DNA of 64,000 nucleotides from Pantoea sp. Lij88 (lineage in GTDB: Bacteria > Pseudomonadota > Gammaproteobacteria > Enterobacterales > Enterobacteriaceae): the NCBI RefSeq assembly GCF_030062155.1, contig NZ_CP118269.1, positions 3,410,001 through 3,474,000 of the forward strand. The letters are read 5' to 3'. Position numbers and translations under genes: made by a program. The notes beneath the pieces are model-generated. The model searched no databases. It saw only the letters and a program-made list of their open reading frames with translations, and had not been told where the DNA came from. This document shows, one piece after another, positions 1-8,683 of this stretch (the stretch's first letter is position 1; every line of letters starts with the position of its first letter).

Positions 1-17
1 GTAACGATAAAACGAGA

Positions 18-42
18 AAGGCCCGCTGTGCGGGCCTTTTTT
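18..42. terminator. Rho-independent terminator between prfC-side and yjjG
   Basis: A GC-rich hairpin (GGCCCGC, loop TGT, GCGGGCC) is followed by six T on the plus strand and preceded by an A-rich stretch. It can stop plus-strand transcription entering from the left, and more weakly the minus-strand yjjG transcript. Confidence 0.8.
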
Positions 43-76
43 ATGGGAAAGTCGCGGATTTGCGAGGCAGCTTCCA

Positions 77-757
77 TCAGCCGATCAGCAGCGCTTCCAG
101 CTCACCCAGCGATTTGACCTGCCAGGTCGGCCTGATGTGTTCCGGCAGCGGCCGGGTGCCATGATCGAGCCAGCAGGTTTTCAGGCCAGCGTTCATGCCG
201 CCCAGAATATCGGACTCTGGCGTATCCCCCACCATCAGCACCCGCTGACGATCCGGATTGCCCATCAGATCCAGCGCGTAATCAAAGATCTCTTTCGCCG
301 GTTTTGGCAAGCCAACCTGCTCAGAGATCACCAGTGCCGAGAAGTAATCGCGGAAACCGGTGCGTTCCAACCGCGTCTGCTGCAGCGCGGTAAAGCCGTT
401 GGTAATGATCCCCATCTTTACCTTGCCATGCAGCTGATTCATCAGGCTGACCGCACCCGGCAGCGGCGTGCAGATCTCGCCCATCGCGCTGAGGAAGCCG
501 CTGTTAAGAATCTCTGGCGCCACGCTGAGCTTTTCGCTCCAGTGGTTGAAGCGCTGAGTCTGCAGCTGTAACGCTGAGATGGTGCCGTTCTGATAATCGA
601 CCCACAACGGCTTGTTGATCGCCTGATAATCGCTGTAATCCTGGTCGGTGAACTGCACATCATAACCGGCGAACAGGCGCTGCAAACCGGCATAGGCGTC
701 GAAATGAAAAAGGGTATCGTCCGCATCAAACAGGATGCAGTCCCAGTTATCTGACAT
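77..757 (-). CDS. yjjG: HAD-family pyrimidine nucleotidase YjjG
   Basis: A haloacid-dehalogenase-fold phosphatase of 226 residues, the usual length of YjjG. The family dephosphorylates dUMP, dTMP and UMP, including aberrant pyrimidine nucleotides, in the cytoplasm. Visible motifs are the nucleophile loop FDADDTLF (D11 and D13), motif II ITNG near residue 119, a motif III lysine in LPKPAKEIF, and motif [11 protein letters not shown]. It lies downstream of rimI and holD on the same strand, the order known in E. coli, with 18 bases between rimI and its start. The assignment rests on motifs, length and synteny. Confidence 0.93.
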   Translation of the reverse strand: MSDNWDCILFDADDTLFHFDAYAGLQRLFAGYDVQFTDQDYSDYQAINKPLWVDYQNGTISALQLQTQRFNHWSEKLSVAPEILNSGFLSAMGEICTPLPGAVSLMNQLHGKVKMGIITNGFTALQQTRLERTGFRDYFSALVISEQVGLPKPAKEIFDYALDLMGNPDRQRVLMVGDTPESDILGGMNAGLKTCWLDHGTRPLPEHIRPTWQVKSLGELEALLIG

Positions 758-775
758 TAAAGCTCCTTAACACCA

Positions 776-1216
776 CTACGGCGTCAGGGCCATGAGAATG
801 GCATCTTCACGGCCGCTGGCGGTGGGATAATAATTGGGGCGACGACTGACCTGATTGAATCCAAGCTGCTCATAGAGCGCGATGGCGGGCAGGTTCGAGG
901 CCCGCACTTCCAGCCACAGCGTCAGCACGTTGCGTTTGATCAACTCATCGATCAGATGCTGCAACAACTGGCGACCAAATCCCCGGCGCTGAAAGGCAGG
1001 ATCGACCGCGATGTTAAACAGCGAGGCTTCGTCCAGCACCACCTGAGTAATGGCAAAAGCGACCATTTTGCCGTCAACGTCGAGACGTAAATTGATAAAG
1101 CGCTCGCCCTGATTGCTGGCAAACGTCTTTTCACTCCAGGGAAACGCGTGACTACGACACTCAATGGCGAAAGCCTGCGCCAGATCGTCAGGGGTGAGTA
1201 AAGAGATGGCTGTCAT
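776..1216 (-). CDS. rimI: Ribosomal protein S18 alanine N-acetyltransferase RimI
   Basis: A GNAT acetyltransferase of 146 residues, close to the E. coli length of 148. RimI acetylates the N-terminal alanine of ribosomal protein S18 with acetyl-CoA. The acetyl-CoA loop is seen as QRRGFGRQLL around residues 76-85, and the C-terminal part has the usual ALYEQLGF segment. Its start lies inside the end of holD (29-base overlap), the same overlapping arrangement as in E. coli, so the two are probably translationally coupled and co-transcribed with yjjG. Confidence 0.95.
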   Translation of the reverse strand: MTAISLLTPDDLAQAFAIECRSHAFPWSEKTFASNQGERFINLRLDVDGKMVAFAITQVVLDEASLFNIAVDPAFQRRGFGRQLLQHLIDELIKRNVLTLWLEVRASNLPAIALYEQLGFNQVSRRPNYYPTASGREDAILMALTP

Positions 1217-1598
1217 GGTTACACATCTGTTGCCAGAGCGCGCGTTTGGCGACGCCGCTGCTGATCAGTTCATTTAAAGAGGCGCTGGTTAATGCCACGC
1301 CATTGAAAGTCTGGTCGCTCTCCACCCCGAGCAGCCAGCCCGCGCAGTTCAGCGTCTCCGGCAGCATTTGCAGCTGATCCGGCGTCACGGTCATTACCTG
1401 AGCGGGTTGCAGATTAAGCGCATGCAGCACGTCGCGCATCAGCGGTTCATGCAGACCGGGAGGCGCGTCAGCGACAATAATTAACTGCGTGTCCGGTGCC
1501 AGCGTGACGGCAATTTCGCCCTGAAGCACGCGCGGGCGGCGCAGTTGGTACTGCGTAATTCCCATTTGCTGTAAAAGCCAGTCGCGCCTGGACGTCAT
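1188..1598 (-). CDS. holD: DNA polymerase III psi subunit HolD
   Basis: HolD, 136 residues, links the clamp loader to SSB through the chi subunit in the replisome. The start at 1598 ([13 protein letters not shown]) is chosen over an upstream in-frame ATG at 1670, because the family begins with a short basic segment followed by LLxxMGI and because the upstream extension would run into the promoter region of rsmC. The N-terminal [22 protein letters not shown] segment is typical of enterobacterial psi. It heads the minus-strand unit holD-rimI-yjjG. Confidence 0.93.
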   Translation of the reverse strand: MTSRRDWLLQQMGITQYQLRRPRVLQGEIAVTLAPDTQLIIVADAPPGLHEPLMRDVLHALNLQPAQVMTVTPDQLQMLPETLNCAGWLLGVESDQTFNGVALTSASLNELISSGVAKRALWQQMCNHDSHLFTHP

Positions 1599-1647
1599 GG
1601 TGTTACCTGTTCTGCTGCCTGAATGCGACGCTATGCTAGCAAACCCA

Positions 1648-1676
1648 TCGAACATGCGCCAACAAACCACTATAAT
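1648..1676 (+). promoter_or_regulatory. rsmC promoter
   Basis: A consensus -10 box TATAAT lies at 1671-1676, 28 bases before the rsmC start codon. The matching -35 region around 1648-1653 is weak. On the other strand a TTGGCG / TAGCAT pair in the same interval could drive holD, so the short gap probably holds divergent promoters. Confidence 0.55.
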
Positions 1677-1704
1677 CCCCGCTCAGATCTTACAGGAGCC
1701 CTAC

Positions 1705-2736
1705 ATGTCTGCTTTTACCCCGGCCAGCGAAGTCATTCTGCGCCACAGTGATGAATTTACCGCCCGCCATGTTTTATTTGCTGGCGATCTGCAGGATGAC
1801 CTGCCCGCTCAGCTGGAAACCGCCTCGTCGCGCGTTCACACCCAGCAATATCATCACTGGCAAAACCTCAGCCGCCGTATGGGCGAGCAGGCGCGTTACG
1901 GAATGATTGCGCAGCCGGAAGATGTGCAGGGATGCGATACCCTGGTCTACTTCTGGACCAAGAATAAGCCGGAAGTGCAGTTCCAGCTGCAGAACCTGCT
2001 CTCATTGCTGCCGGTTGGCTGCGACGTGTTCGTGGTGGGTGAAAACCGCAGCGGCGTCCGCAGTGCCGAAGGCATGATGGAGTCGTGGGTGAAGCTGGAG
2101 AAGATTGACAGCGCGCGTCGCTGTGGTCTCTACCATGGTCGCCTCGACAAACAGCCTGAGTTCGATGCCAGCAGCTTTGGTCATCAGTATGAGCTGGATG
2201 GTCTGACGATTCACACTCTGCCTGGCGTCTTTAGCCGTGACGGTCTGGACACCGGCAGCGCCCTGCTGCTGTCGACCTTTACCCCGCACACCAAAGGTAA
2301 AGTGCTGGATATGGGCTGTGGCGCGGGCGTGATTGCCGCCTCGCTGCCTGCCCGTTCGCCTAAAGTGCGTCTGTGGCTGTGCGACGTACACGCCGCGGCC
2401 CTGGAAGCGAGTAAATTGACGCTGGCTGCAAATGGCATTGAGGGTGAAGTCTTCGCCAGTAACGTCTTCTCGGACGTGACCGGTCGTTTCGACATGATTA
2501 TCTCTAACCCGCCGTTCCATGAAGGCACCCAGACCAGCCTGGACGCCGCACAGGCGCTGATCCGGGGTGCGGTCAAGCACCTGAACACCGGTGGCGAACT
2601 GCGCATCGTTGCGAATACCTTCCTGCCTTATCCGCAGGCGCTGGATGAAGCCTTCGGCAGCCACGAAGTTATCGCACAGACCGGTCGCTTCAAAGTTTAC
2701 CGCGCCGTCTATGGCCGTGGTGCCAAAACGCGCTAA
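1705..2736 (+). CDS. rsmC: 16S rRNA (guanine-1207 N2)-methyltransferase RsmC
   Basis: A SAM-dependent methyltransferase of 343 residues, the E. coli length. It makes m2G1207 in 16S rRNA of the small subunit. The C-terminal catalytic half has the SAM loop [12 protein letters not shown] and the catalytic ISNPPFHEG motif; the N-terminal half is the inactive duplicated methyltransferase domain of this family. The start at 1705 is preceded by an AGGAG ribosome site at 1694-1698; a longer frame from 1597 would overlap holD and is rejected. It is divergent from holD as in E. coli. Confidence 0.95.
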   Translation: MSAFTPASEVILRHSDEFTARHVLFAGDLQDDLPAQLETASSRVHTQQYHHWQNLSRRMGEQARYGMIAQPEDVQGCDTLVYFWTKNKPEVQFQLQNLLSLLPVGCDVFVVGENRSGVRSAEGMMESWVKLEKIDSARRCGLYHGRLDKQPEFDASSFGHQYELDGLTIHTLPGVFSRDGLDTGSALLLSTFTPHTKGKVLDMGCGAGVIAASLPARSPKVRLWLCDVHAAALEASKLTLAANGIEGEVFASNVFSDVTGRFDMIISNPPFHEGTQTSLDAAQALIRGAVKHLNTGGELRIVANTFLPYPQALDEAFGSHEVIAQTGRFKVYRAVYGRGAKTR

Positions 2737-2765
2737 GGGATTTTGCCGCCGTTAACCGCGTTGCC

Positions 2766-2805
2766 GGGCTGAAAACGTTGCTTTTTACAGCGATCGTTTC
2801 AGCCC
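2766..2805 (+). terminator. Hairpin downstream of rsmC
   Basis: Near-perfect inverted repeat GGGCTGAAAACG / CGTTTCAGCCC with a T-containing loop, placed 30 bases after the rsmC stop and directly before the tRNA promoter. There is no clear T-tract, so terminator function is inferred from position. Confidence 0.45.
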
Positions 2806-2818
2806 GACGAAATAGTTG

Positions 2819-2854
2819 TTGACGCAAAGAGTAAAATCTCTAGAATGCGCCTCC
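2819..2854 (+). promoter_or_regulatory. Stable-RNA promoter of the tRNA-Leu cluster
   Basis: -35 TTGACG (2819-2824), 16-base spacer, -10 TAGAAT (2841-2846), followed by the GC-rich discriminator GCGCCTCC. A GC-rich discriminator is the hallmark of stringently controlled stable-RNA promoters, so growth-rate and ppGpp control is expected. Confidence 0.8.
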
Positions 2855-2887
2855 GTGGTTGTAACATTCTCAAGGTGTTACGGGTAT

Positions 2888-2974
2888 GCGAAGGTGGCGG
2901 AATTGGTAGACGCGCTAGCTTCAGGTGTTAGTGTCCTAACGGACGTGAGGGTTCAAGTCCCTCTCTTCGCACCA
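2888..2974 (+). tRNA. tRNA-Leu(CAG), copy 1
   Basis: 87-base type II tRNA with long variable arm, encoded CCA end and anticodon CAG in the loop CTTCAGGT, reading CUG. It is the first of three tandem copies and corresponds to the E. coli leuQPV cluster beside rsmC. This copy has C where the other two have T in the variable-arm stem, giving a fully Watson-Crick GTCC/GGAC stem. Confidence 0.97.
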
Positions 2975-3004
2975 AAATCACATGTTTCATATCGCGAGCA
3001 CTGC

Positions 3005-3091
3005 GCGAAGGTGGCGGAATTGGTAGACGCGCTAGCTTCAGGTGTTAGTGTCTTAACGGACGTGAGGGTTCAAGTCCCTCTCTTCGCACCA
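3005..3091 (+). tRNA. tRNA-Leu(CAG), copy 2
   Basis: 87 bases including CCA, identical to copy 1 except for one T in the variable-arm stem (a G-U wobble). The spacer from copy 1 is 30 bases. Confidence 0.97.
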
Positions 3092-3119
3092 TTGCGGTGA
3101 TATGAACAGACAACTCGAT

Positions 3120-3206
3120 GCGAAGGTGGCGGAATTGGTAGACGCGCTAGCTTCAGGTGTTAGTGTCTTAACGGACGTGAGGGTTCAAGTCCCTCTCTTC
3201 GCACCA
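3120..3206 (+). tRNA. tRNA-Leu(CAG), copy 3
   Basis: 87 bases including CCA, identical to copy 2, 28 bases downstream of it. The three are presumably one transcript processed by RNases. No clear terminator is seen in the 140 bases after it. Confidence 0.97.
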
Positions 3207-3347
3207 ACGTTGTCATCCTCAGGTTTTTCCCGCTCGCCTCTTCTGCTCCCAGTGCAGATTCGTTTTATCCCCTGCTCAGTTTAGTTCTCCGGTTTTTTTA
3301 CGTTTTGTAGTCTCTTCAGCCTTACTCCAGAATTATCCCTATCCCGC

Positions 3348-3632
3348 TTAAATCAGATGAAAATTCACAGAGTCTGCCGCCAGTCCACCCGCTAACGCCA
3401 GACACGATGGCAGCAGCATATAGTGGCGCAGACGCTGGTTAAAAAGCATCACCATAGTCAGCAGCAGCGCAACCATCATTACCAGTCGCCACTGGCTGAA
3501 GCTCGGTTCCCATAAGGCGAACAACGGCAGCGCGATGCACGGCAGCAATACCCCCCACGCACTATCCAGTTTTTTACCCAGCGCCCAGCTGACGCCCCAC
3601 AGGCCGCAGGCCGCGATAATCGCAATTCCCAT
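3348..3632 (-). CDS. yjjZ: DUF1435 family membrane protein, YjjZ-like
   Basis: Small inner-membrane protein of 94 residues with three or four hydrophobic segments (about residues 1-14, 24-41, 47-66, 71-90) and a conserved-looking RLRHYMLLPSCLALAGGL stretch. E. coli YjjZ (DUF1435) sits at the same position between the leucine tRNAs and fhuF; function is unknown, but it belongs to the iron-starvation regulon there. A GAGG ribosome site precedes the ATG and a Fur box lies just upstream. The symbol rests on synteny and the C-terminal motif. Confidence 0.7.
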   Translation of the reverse strand: MGIAIIAACGLWGVSWALGKKLDSAWGVLLPCIALPLFALWEPSFSQWRLVMMVALLLTMVMLFNQRLRHYMLLPSCLALAGGLAADSVNFHLI

Positions 3633-3648
3633 GACGCCAACCTCAAAT

Positions 3649-3667
3649 GATAAGCATTCCCATTATC
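3649..3667. promoter_or_regulatory. Fur box upstream of the yjjZ-like gene
   Basis: GATAAGCATTCCCATTATC matches 14 of 19 positions of the Fur consensus, with intact GATAA and ATTATC ends. It lies 17-35 bases upstream of the start of the yjjZ-like gene, so iron-replete repression by Fur is predicted. Confidence 0.75.
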
Positions 3668-3863
3668 ATATAGCAGTTTTACATGCCTTGCAGCCTGTTT
3701 TTGTCACGCCCGGCAACGAAGATGACAGACCAGTTGGAAAATGCTAGATTGCGGCCGATAACACCTTTAATAACAGCACCAGCAATAATTTGCTCACTGT
3801 CTGGCATAACCTGGTTTTGCCGGCTTGCGCTTTGGTATTTCAGGGTCGTCACGAGTATTTATA

Positions 3864-4961
3864 ATGAAATTACAATCATATGAAGAACTGAAACAGAGTA
3901 AATACCGGCTTTCAGTGATGCTTTTTCTGTTTTTAAATATCGCGGTTTCGCTATTTTATCTTCTGCCAATAATGAGCACTGAGACAAGCGATACCACCCT
4001 GCCGGTAATTTGCGTGGCGGCGTTTAGCGGCGTCATGTTGATTACCCATTTAATCTTGCCTAAAGTAAAACTCCCCATTTTAAATCCTGTGGCGCTGGTA
4101 CTGGGCGCGCTCTGGGCCTGGCACATTAATTACCGCTTTCATCAGGTATTCTATTTTGACGGCGGCTTTCTTATTATCAGTTTGATCAGTGTGTTATTTA
4201 TCAGTGCCATCGCCTTAAGCGATTATCTGGGGGCTTTTTGTCTGCATGTCGCCCCGCCGGTGCTTACCGTGTTGATGCTCGACAATGCACAGCATCTGCC
4301 GCTGATTCTGCTGACGATTACCCTGCCGCTGATTGGTTTCTCACTCCAGCATCTGATGCGCCGTCGTGCCGACAACTTTACCCTGCGTCTGATGCATCAG
4401 CTTTATGAAGAAAAAGAGACCTTCAGCGATCTCAGCATGCTCGACCCGCTGACCGGCCTTTATAATCGCCGTGGCCTGAAGAACCGGCTCGATAATATTC
4501 TGGAAAACCACGCTGGCAGTCACTATGTGCTGCTGCTGGATATCGATCACTTCAAGGCCTACAACGATAATTATGGGCATGCGATGGGCGACCAGGCGCT
4601 GGCGCGGGTCTCTGTGGCGATTCGTGATGCGGTGCGGTCGCGCGATGTCGTCACCCGCTATGGTGGCGAAGAGTTTCTGGTGCTGATGACCAATGTGAAC
4701 GGCTCCATCGCCATGAAACTGGCCGAGCGGATCCGTCAGTATGTGCTGGATTTAGAAATCCCCCACCTTTTCAATGAGACCGTGTCCACTCACGTCACTA
4801 TCAGCGCCGGTATCGCGCCTATCTACGATAATGAATTTGATCTGGCGGTCGCCAATGCCGACAGCGCCTTGTATGTGGCTAAAAATCAGGGCCGGAATAC
4901 CATTCTCGCCTGGGAAGATTTACCCCGAAAACAGCATCAGACCGTCAGCGAACATGCCTGA
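3864..4961 (+). CDS. Membrane-anchored diguanylate cyclase (GGDEF)
   Basis: Makes cyclic di-GMP from two GTP. The 365-residue protein has an N-terminal membrane region of about five or six helices (residues roughly 15-165), a short linker, and a C-terminal GGDEF domain starting at DPLTGLYNRRGL. The active-site loop is GGEEF at residues 267-271, and an RxxD inhibitory site (RSRD, 258-261) sits exactly five residues before it, so product inhibition is likely. The start at 3864 (MKLQSYEEL) is chosen; an upstream frame from 3825 adds an unconvincing extension. It lies between two Fur-controlled iron genes, but no Fur box precedes it. The input signal is unknown. Confidence 0.88.
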   Translation: MKLQSYEELKQSKYRLSVMLFLFLNIAVSLFYLLPIMSTETSDTTLPVICVAAFSGVMLITHLILPKVKLPILNPVALVLGALWAWHINYRFHQVFYFDGGFLIISLISVLFISAIALSDYLGAFCLHVAPPVLTVLMLDNAQHLPLILLTITLPLIGFSLQHLMRRRADNFTLRLMHQLYEEKETFSDLSMLDPLTGLYNRRGLKNRLDNILENHAGSHYVLLLDIDHFKAYNDNYGHAMGDQALARVSVAIRDAVRSRDVVTRYGGEEFLVLMTNVNGSIAMKLAERIRQYVLDLEIPHLFNETVSTHVTISAGIAPIYDNEFDLAVANADSALYVAKNQGRNTILAWEDLPRKQHQTVSEHA

Positions 4962-5097
4962 TTCAGCCTGACGTGGTCGATTATAACCCGTGCTAAGCCC
5001 GGTTCTGTGCTGCTCTGTCTGCGCTTAAAACGGATCTTAACGCCCGCCATTTCCCCGCCAGCAGCGACGATTTTTTACGCGACTTGTAGAGTTAATC

Positions 5098-5116
5098 AAT
5101 AACGATTATCATTTGC
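5098..5116. promoter_or_regulatory. Fur box upstream of fhuF
   Basis: AATAACGATTATCATTTGC matches 14 of 19 positions of the Fur consensus, including GATTATCATT. It ends 29 bases before the fhuF start. E. coli fhuF is a classic Fur target. Confidence 0.75.
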
Positions 5117-5145
5117 TTTCTTATCTACACTTTTCGCGAGTCGTC

Positions 5146-5940
5146 ATGGCAACCGTTTCAGCTCAGGAACAGCGTTTCAACGCTCAGTCGATGATCTTCC
5201 GGCAGAATGACCGTCCACTGGCGGAAAGTCTGCACGACCGACTGCAACAACAACGCAGTTATCTGCTTGATTCCACGAAATTTAGCCAGCCCGCTCCGCG
5301 TGATACGCTGACGCTCGCCGCCTGGTCACAATCAGCGGCTTTTGCCCCGCTTATTCAGCGTTACAGCGATTATCTCTATCGCGATCATCCTGATGCAGTG
5401 CGTGAAGCGAAACCGGTGCTGTCACTCTGGGCGCAATGGTATTTTGGCCTGCTGCTGCCACCGCTGATCATGGCGCTGTTGCAGGAGTCGCGCGCGCTTG
5501 ACTGCTCGCCAGAGCATATTCGTGTCGGATTTCATGAGAATGGTCATCCGGCCACGTTCTGGATTGATGTGCAGGAGGATGAAGAAGCCCGCTATCTTAA
5601 CCCTCAGCAGCGTATTGATCGGCTGATTCAGCAGCATCTGATCCCGGTGGTGAAGGGTATTACGCAGCATGGTGATATTAATGCCCGACTCATCTGGAAC
5701 AACATGGGCTACTCGTTCCAGTGGTTCCTCGGTGAGCTGAAGAGCCAGATCGATGAGACGCTGGTGCTGCAACTGGAGCAGGCGCTGTTCTTCAACCAGC
5801 GACTGCTGGATGGCAGCGAAAACCCCCTCTACCGCACCATGATCCCGCGTAACGGCGAACTGGTCCGTCGCAGCTGTTGCCAGCGTTATCGCATCCCGGA
5901 TGTCGAACAATGCGGCAACTGTACCCTGAGCGGCAGCTAA
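5146..5940 (+). CDS. fhuF: Ferric-siderophore reductase FhuF
   Basis: Cytoplasmic iron-sulfur reductase that releases iron from imported hydroxamate siderophores. At 264 residues it matches the E. coli length. The C-terminal signature of the 2Fe-2S cluster is present as SCCQRYRIPDVEQCGNC, giving the unusual C-C-x10-C-x2-C ligand pattern. A central SLWAQWYFGLLLPPL stretch is also typical. The start at 5146 (MATVSAQEQ) is chosen because the longer frame from 5113 would begin inside the Fur box. Regulation by Fur and iron is predicted. Confidence 0.93.
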   Translation: MATVSAQEQRFNAQSMIFRQNDRPLAESLHDRLQQQRSYLLDSTKFSQPAPRDTLTLAAWSQSAAFAPLIQRYSDYLYRDHPDAVREAKPVLSLWAQWYFGLLLPPLIMALLQESRALDCSPEHIRVGFHENGHPATFWIDVQEDEEARYLNPQQRIDRLIQQHLIPVVKGITQHGDINARLIWNNMGYSFQWFLGELKSQIDETLVLQLEQALFFNQRLLDGSENPLYRTMIPRNGELVRRSCCQRYRIPDVEQCGNCTLSGS

Positions 5941-6034
5941 ACAGACTTAATTACAATGAATTCTCCGTTTATCTCGTTTACAGGCACTGAGGCTTGTGGC
6001 AATTTTTACGCCTTCGATCAGCCTGGAGAGAATG

Positions 6035-6499
6035 ATGAGTCTGGAGTCCGTGCGCCAGTTCTTTGCCGAACACGCCCCTGAAATTGAAATTATTGAACTG
6101 GCAGAAAGCACTGCAACGGTCGGAATGGCTGCGCGCGCCCATGGCGTAACGCCTGGAGAGATTGCGAAAACCCTGTCACTGAAAGTGAAAAACGACGTGG
6201 TGCTGATTGTGACACGCGGCGATGCCCGGCTGGACAATCGCAAGCTGAAAGCGGCGCTGGGCGCGAAAGCGCGGATGCTGAGTGTTGACGAGGTGATTAA
6301 CTGGACCGGCCATCCGGTGGGCGGCGTCTGTCCGTTCGGTCTGGAGAATCCGCTGACCGTTTATTGTGATGTCTCACTGCGCAGTTTCGACGAAGTGTTA
6401 CCCGCCGCGGGCGCTATCCATAGCGCCGTCCGCATCTCGCCAAAGCAGATGGCTGAACTGACTAACGCCCGCTGGATCGACGTGTGCGAAGCCATTTAA
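6035..6499 (+). CDS. YbaK/EbsC-family aminoacyl-tRNA deacylase
   Basis: 154-residue single-domain protein of the YbaK/ProX fold, whose members hydrolyse mischarged aminoacyl-tRNAs (for example Cys-tRNA-Pro or Ala-tRNA-Pro). Family features seen are the EIAKTLSLKV segment with the conserved lysine, GDARLDNRKLKAALG, the GHPVGGVCPFGL loop, and the C-terminal SAVRISPKQMAELT. Starts at 6032 and 6035 are adjacent; 6035 has the better spacing to GGAGAG at 6025-6030. Substrate specificity cannot be read from the sequence. It stands alone, with no clear operon partner. Confidence 0.85.
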   Translation: MSLESVRQFFAEHAPEIEIIELAESTATVGMAARAHGVTPGEIAKTLSLKVKNDVVLIVTRGDARLDNRKLKAALGAKARMLSVDEVINWTGHPVGGVCPFGLENPLTVYCDVSLRSFDEVLPAAGAIHSAVRISPKQMAELTNARWIDVCEAI

Positions 6500-6579
6500 T
6501 GCTTTGCCGTTGATCGCCATCGCCGCATCACGGAAACCGATCCGGCGTCGCCAGGCGGGCGGGTCATTCGCCCGCGGCA

Positions 6580-7566
6580 TCAGGATTTCAGGCGCTTGAA
6601 TGCCTCTTCGATGATCGACAACAGCACCGTGTTATCGACACGATGCAACACATGTACCGATGCCCCGCACTGCTCAGGCACCCCGACAGAGAGACGAAGC
6701 GGCTGACGATAGCGCCAGCTTTTGCCGCGCGTAGCGCCGGGCCGCAGCTCAATATCCACCCGGTAATCGGTGCCTGACGCGACGCGCTGATTCAGCAGCC
6801 AGGCGACCACCATCGCATCGTGGATCCAGCATCCCGCCAGCTGACGGGTCTCCATCGAATAGTCGATCCACGGACGCAGCGTTTCGCGCACAAAATCAGC
6901 CAGCGGATGATCAACGGCGGTAAGGCGGGTTAAATCCTGCTGGGTCAGCAGCGTCTGGGTGGTGACATCCATCGGTACCAGCGTCACGGCAGCACCGCTG
7001 TGCAACACCTGATGCGCCGCCTCCGGATCCAGGCCAAAATTGGTGTCCTTGATATAATCATCCAGCGTAAACACGCCACCCATAATCACAATTTCCGCCA
7101 CAGAGTCTGCCATAGCGGGATAGCGCTGCATCGCCAGCGCCACATTTGTCAGCGGGCCAATCGCCACCAGGGTAATCTCGCCCGGATTGTCGCAAATCAG
7201 TTTGCCGATAGCGTCCGCAGCATCAAAGGCATCCGCCGGGATAGCCGCAGGCTGACGCACACCCTGCCACAGTTTACCCAGGGCCAGCTGATTGACCCGG
7301 TTATCCAGCGTTTCGCGCCACGGCGCAGGATCTTCCTGCAGCGCCTGCGTCGCACCCTGCACAACCGGAACAGATAATCCCAGACGGACGATCAGATCTT
7401 TGGCGACGCGCGCGCCTACTTCACAGGGCGTGTTACCCGCCACGGTGGTGATTAATTCCAGCGACAGTGCAGGTGAAGCTAAGGCCAGCGCAATCGCCAG
7501 TCCGTCATCGGTGTTGGCACCCGCGATACCGTTGCCGGGATCGCAGTCAATAATGATTCTTTTCAT
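6580..7566 (-). CDS. Inosine-uridine preferring nucleoside hydrolase family protein
   Basis: Hydrolyses the N-glycosidic bond of ribonucleosides to free base and ribose. The 328-residue protein shows the calcium-binding N-terminal signature in a lengthened form (DCDPG, eight residues, TDDGLA) and the C-terminal WIHDAMVVAWLL containing the catalytic His-Asp pair. Mid-protein NPGEITLVAIGPLTNVALA is also typical. It is last in a minus-strand unit behind a LacI regulator (11 bases apart) and an MHS transporter, which suggests uptake and breakdown of a purine or pyrimidine nucleoside. The exact nucleoside is unknown. Confidence 0.88.
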   Translation of the reverse strand: MKRIIIDCDPGNGIAGANTDDGLAIALALASPALSLELITTVAGNTPCEVGARVAKDLIVRLGLSVPVVQGATQALQEDPAPWRETLDNRVNQLALGKLWQGVRQPAAIPADAFDAADAIGKLICDNPGEITLVAIGPLTNVALAMQRYPAMADSVAEIVIMGGVFTLDDYIKDTNFGLDPEAAHQVLHSGAAVTLVPMDVTTQTLLTQQDLTRLTAVDHPLADFVRETLRPWIDYSMETRQLAGCWIHDAMVVAWLLNQRVASGTDYRVDIELRPGATRGKSWRYRQPLRLSVGVPEQCGASVHVLHRVDNTVLLSIIEEAFKRLKS

Positions 7567-7577
7567 ATTGTTATAAG

Positions 7578-8600
7578 TTAACTCTGGCTTTGCGGCTGGC
7601 AGCCGCAGGATTCACCGATTTCAAGATAGTGTGGAAACTCCTTCAGTTGCGCTTCGCTCTCTCCCTCTTTCAACATCTGAATCGCAGAGCGGGCCATTTC
7701 ACGCAGTGGCTGGCGCACGGTGGTTAATGTCGGGACATGAAACGATGAATGATTGGTCCCGTTAAAACAGACCAGCGCCACATCCTGCGGAACGCGGATC
7801 TGATGCTCAGAAAAGGCGCGAAGCGCGCCAATCGCCTGACCTTCGTTGCTGGTAAACAGCGCGCGTGGCACACAACCCCGGGCGATCATAACCTGTGCCG
7901 CCTCGTAGCCGCCCTGTGGGGTGTAGCTGGCGGGGAACATCAGCGATTCATCAATCGGCAGGCCGCGATCCTGCATCGCATCCCGCCAGCCCTGAATACG
8001 ATCCTGTGCGTTGAGCATATCGACCGGGCCGCTGATGATGCCGACCTGCTGATATCCGTGACTCAGCAGATGCGCCGTCACCTGCCAGGCGGCCTGGCGC
8101 TCATTCACCCGCAGCATGTTAACGCCTGGCTGTGGCTCAACCCGCTCCAGCATGACCAGTGGCGTACCGCTGGCTTTAATCAAATCAATGTAAGGATGGC
8201 GATCGACGCTGTTATAAAACAGCCCATCTACCTGTCGGTTAAGCAGCCCCTGAATCAACTCCAGTTCGCGCTTGCGGTCATCACCGGCGTCACCCAGCAG
8301 CATGACGTGCCCGTGATTCATCGACTCCTGCAATAACACGTGCGCCATGGAGGCCACAAAAGGATTGCCGATGTTGGGCACGACTAGTCCAAAGGTTTTG
8401 GTGTTACCGGACGCCAGCGCGCGGGCTGCGGCATTGGGCCGGTAGCCGGTCGCTTTAATCGCCTCCAGTACCCGCTGACGCGTTGCATCGGCGACAGGAC
8501 GAGGTCCGTTATTAATGACATAACTGACGACTGCCACTGAGGTGCCTGCCGCTTTCGCAACTTCACTGCGGGTCACTTTTCCCGTTAACGACTTAGGCAC
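7578..8600 (-). CDS. LacI-family transcriptional regulator of the nucleoside unit
   Basis: 340-residue repressor: an N-terminal LacI helix-turn-helix (VTRSEVAKAAGTSVAVVSYV), a hinge helix RPNAAARALASG, then a periplasmic-binding-like sensor domain. A GTG start at 8600 is preferred to the ATG at 8615, because GGAGG lies eight bases before the GTG and would overlap the ATG codon itself. It is separated from the upstream transporter by a terminator but is 11 bases from the hydrolase, so hydrolase and regulator probably share a transcript. The palindrome at 10338-10355 is a candidate operator. Confidence 0.85.
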   Translation of the reverse strand: MPKSLTGKVTRSEVAKAAGTSVAVVSYVINNGPRPVADATRQRVLEAIKATGYRPNAAARALASGNTKTFGLVVPNIGNPFVASMAHVLLQESMNHGHVMLLGDAGDDRKRELELIQGLLNRQVDGLFYNSVDRHPYIDLIKASGTPLVMLERVEPQPGVNMLRVNERQAAWQVTAHLLSHGYQQVGIISGPVDMLNAQDRIQGWRDAMQDRGLPIDESLMFPASYTPQGGYEAAQVMIARGCVPRALFTSNEGQAIGALRAFSEHQIRVPQDVALVCFNGTNHSSFHVPTLTTVRQPLREMARSAIQMLKEGESEAQLKEFPHYLEIGESCGCQPQSQS

Positions 8601-8614
8601 ATCATGTTCCTCCA

Positions 8615-8642
8615 TAAAAAACAGGCCGCTTTACACGGCCTG
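8615..8642 (-). terminator. Terminator after the MHS transporter
   Basis: Perfect seven-base stem CAGGCCG / CGGCCTG with a seven-base loop, followed on the minus strand by six T. It ends the transporter transcript and overlaps the 5' end of the LacI gene region, which may lower lacI and hydrolase expression relative to the transporter. Confidence 0.85.
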
Positions 8643-8683
8643 CTGCTTGTCGCTCTCCTGGCAGATGGCATCCTCAGGTCAAT

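Noticed and set aside
2002..2664. 220-codon frame on the minus strand inside rsmC
   Set aside because: Shadow of the GC-rich rsmC gene; no ribosome site and no protein-like motifs.
2888..3206. Three regularly spaced near-identical repeats as a CRISPR-like array
   Set aside because: The repeats are 87 bases and fold as tRNA-Leu with CCA ends; the 28-30 base spacers are tRNA linkers.
2816..3284. Open frames running through the three tRNA genes, with repeated identical peptides
   Set aside because: They are translations of tRNA genes. The repeats are the tRNAs themselves, not a repetitive protein or CRISPR.
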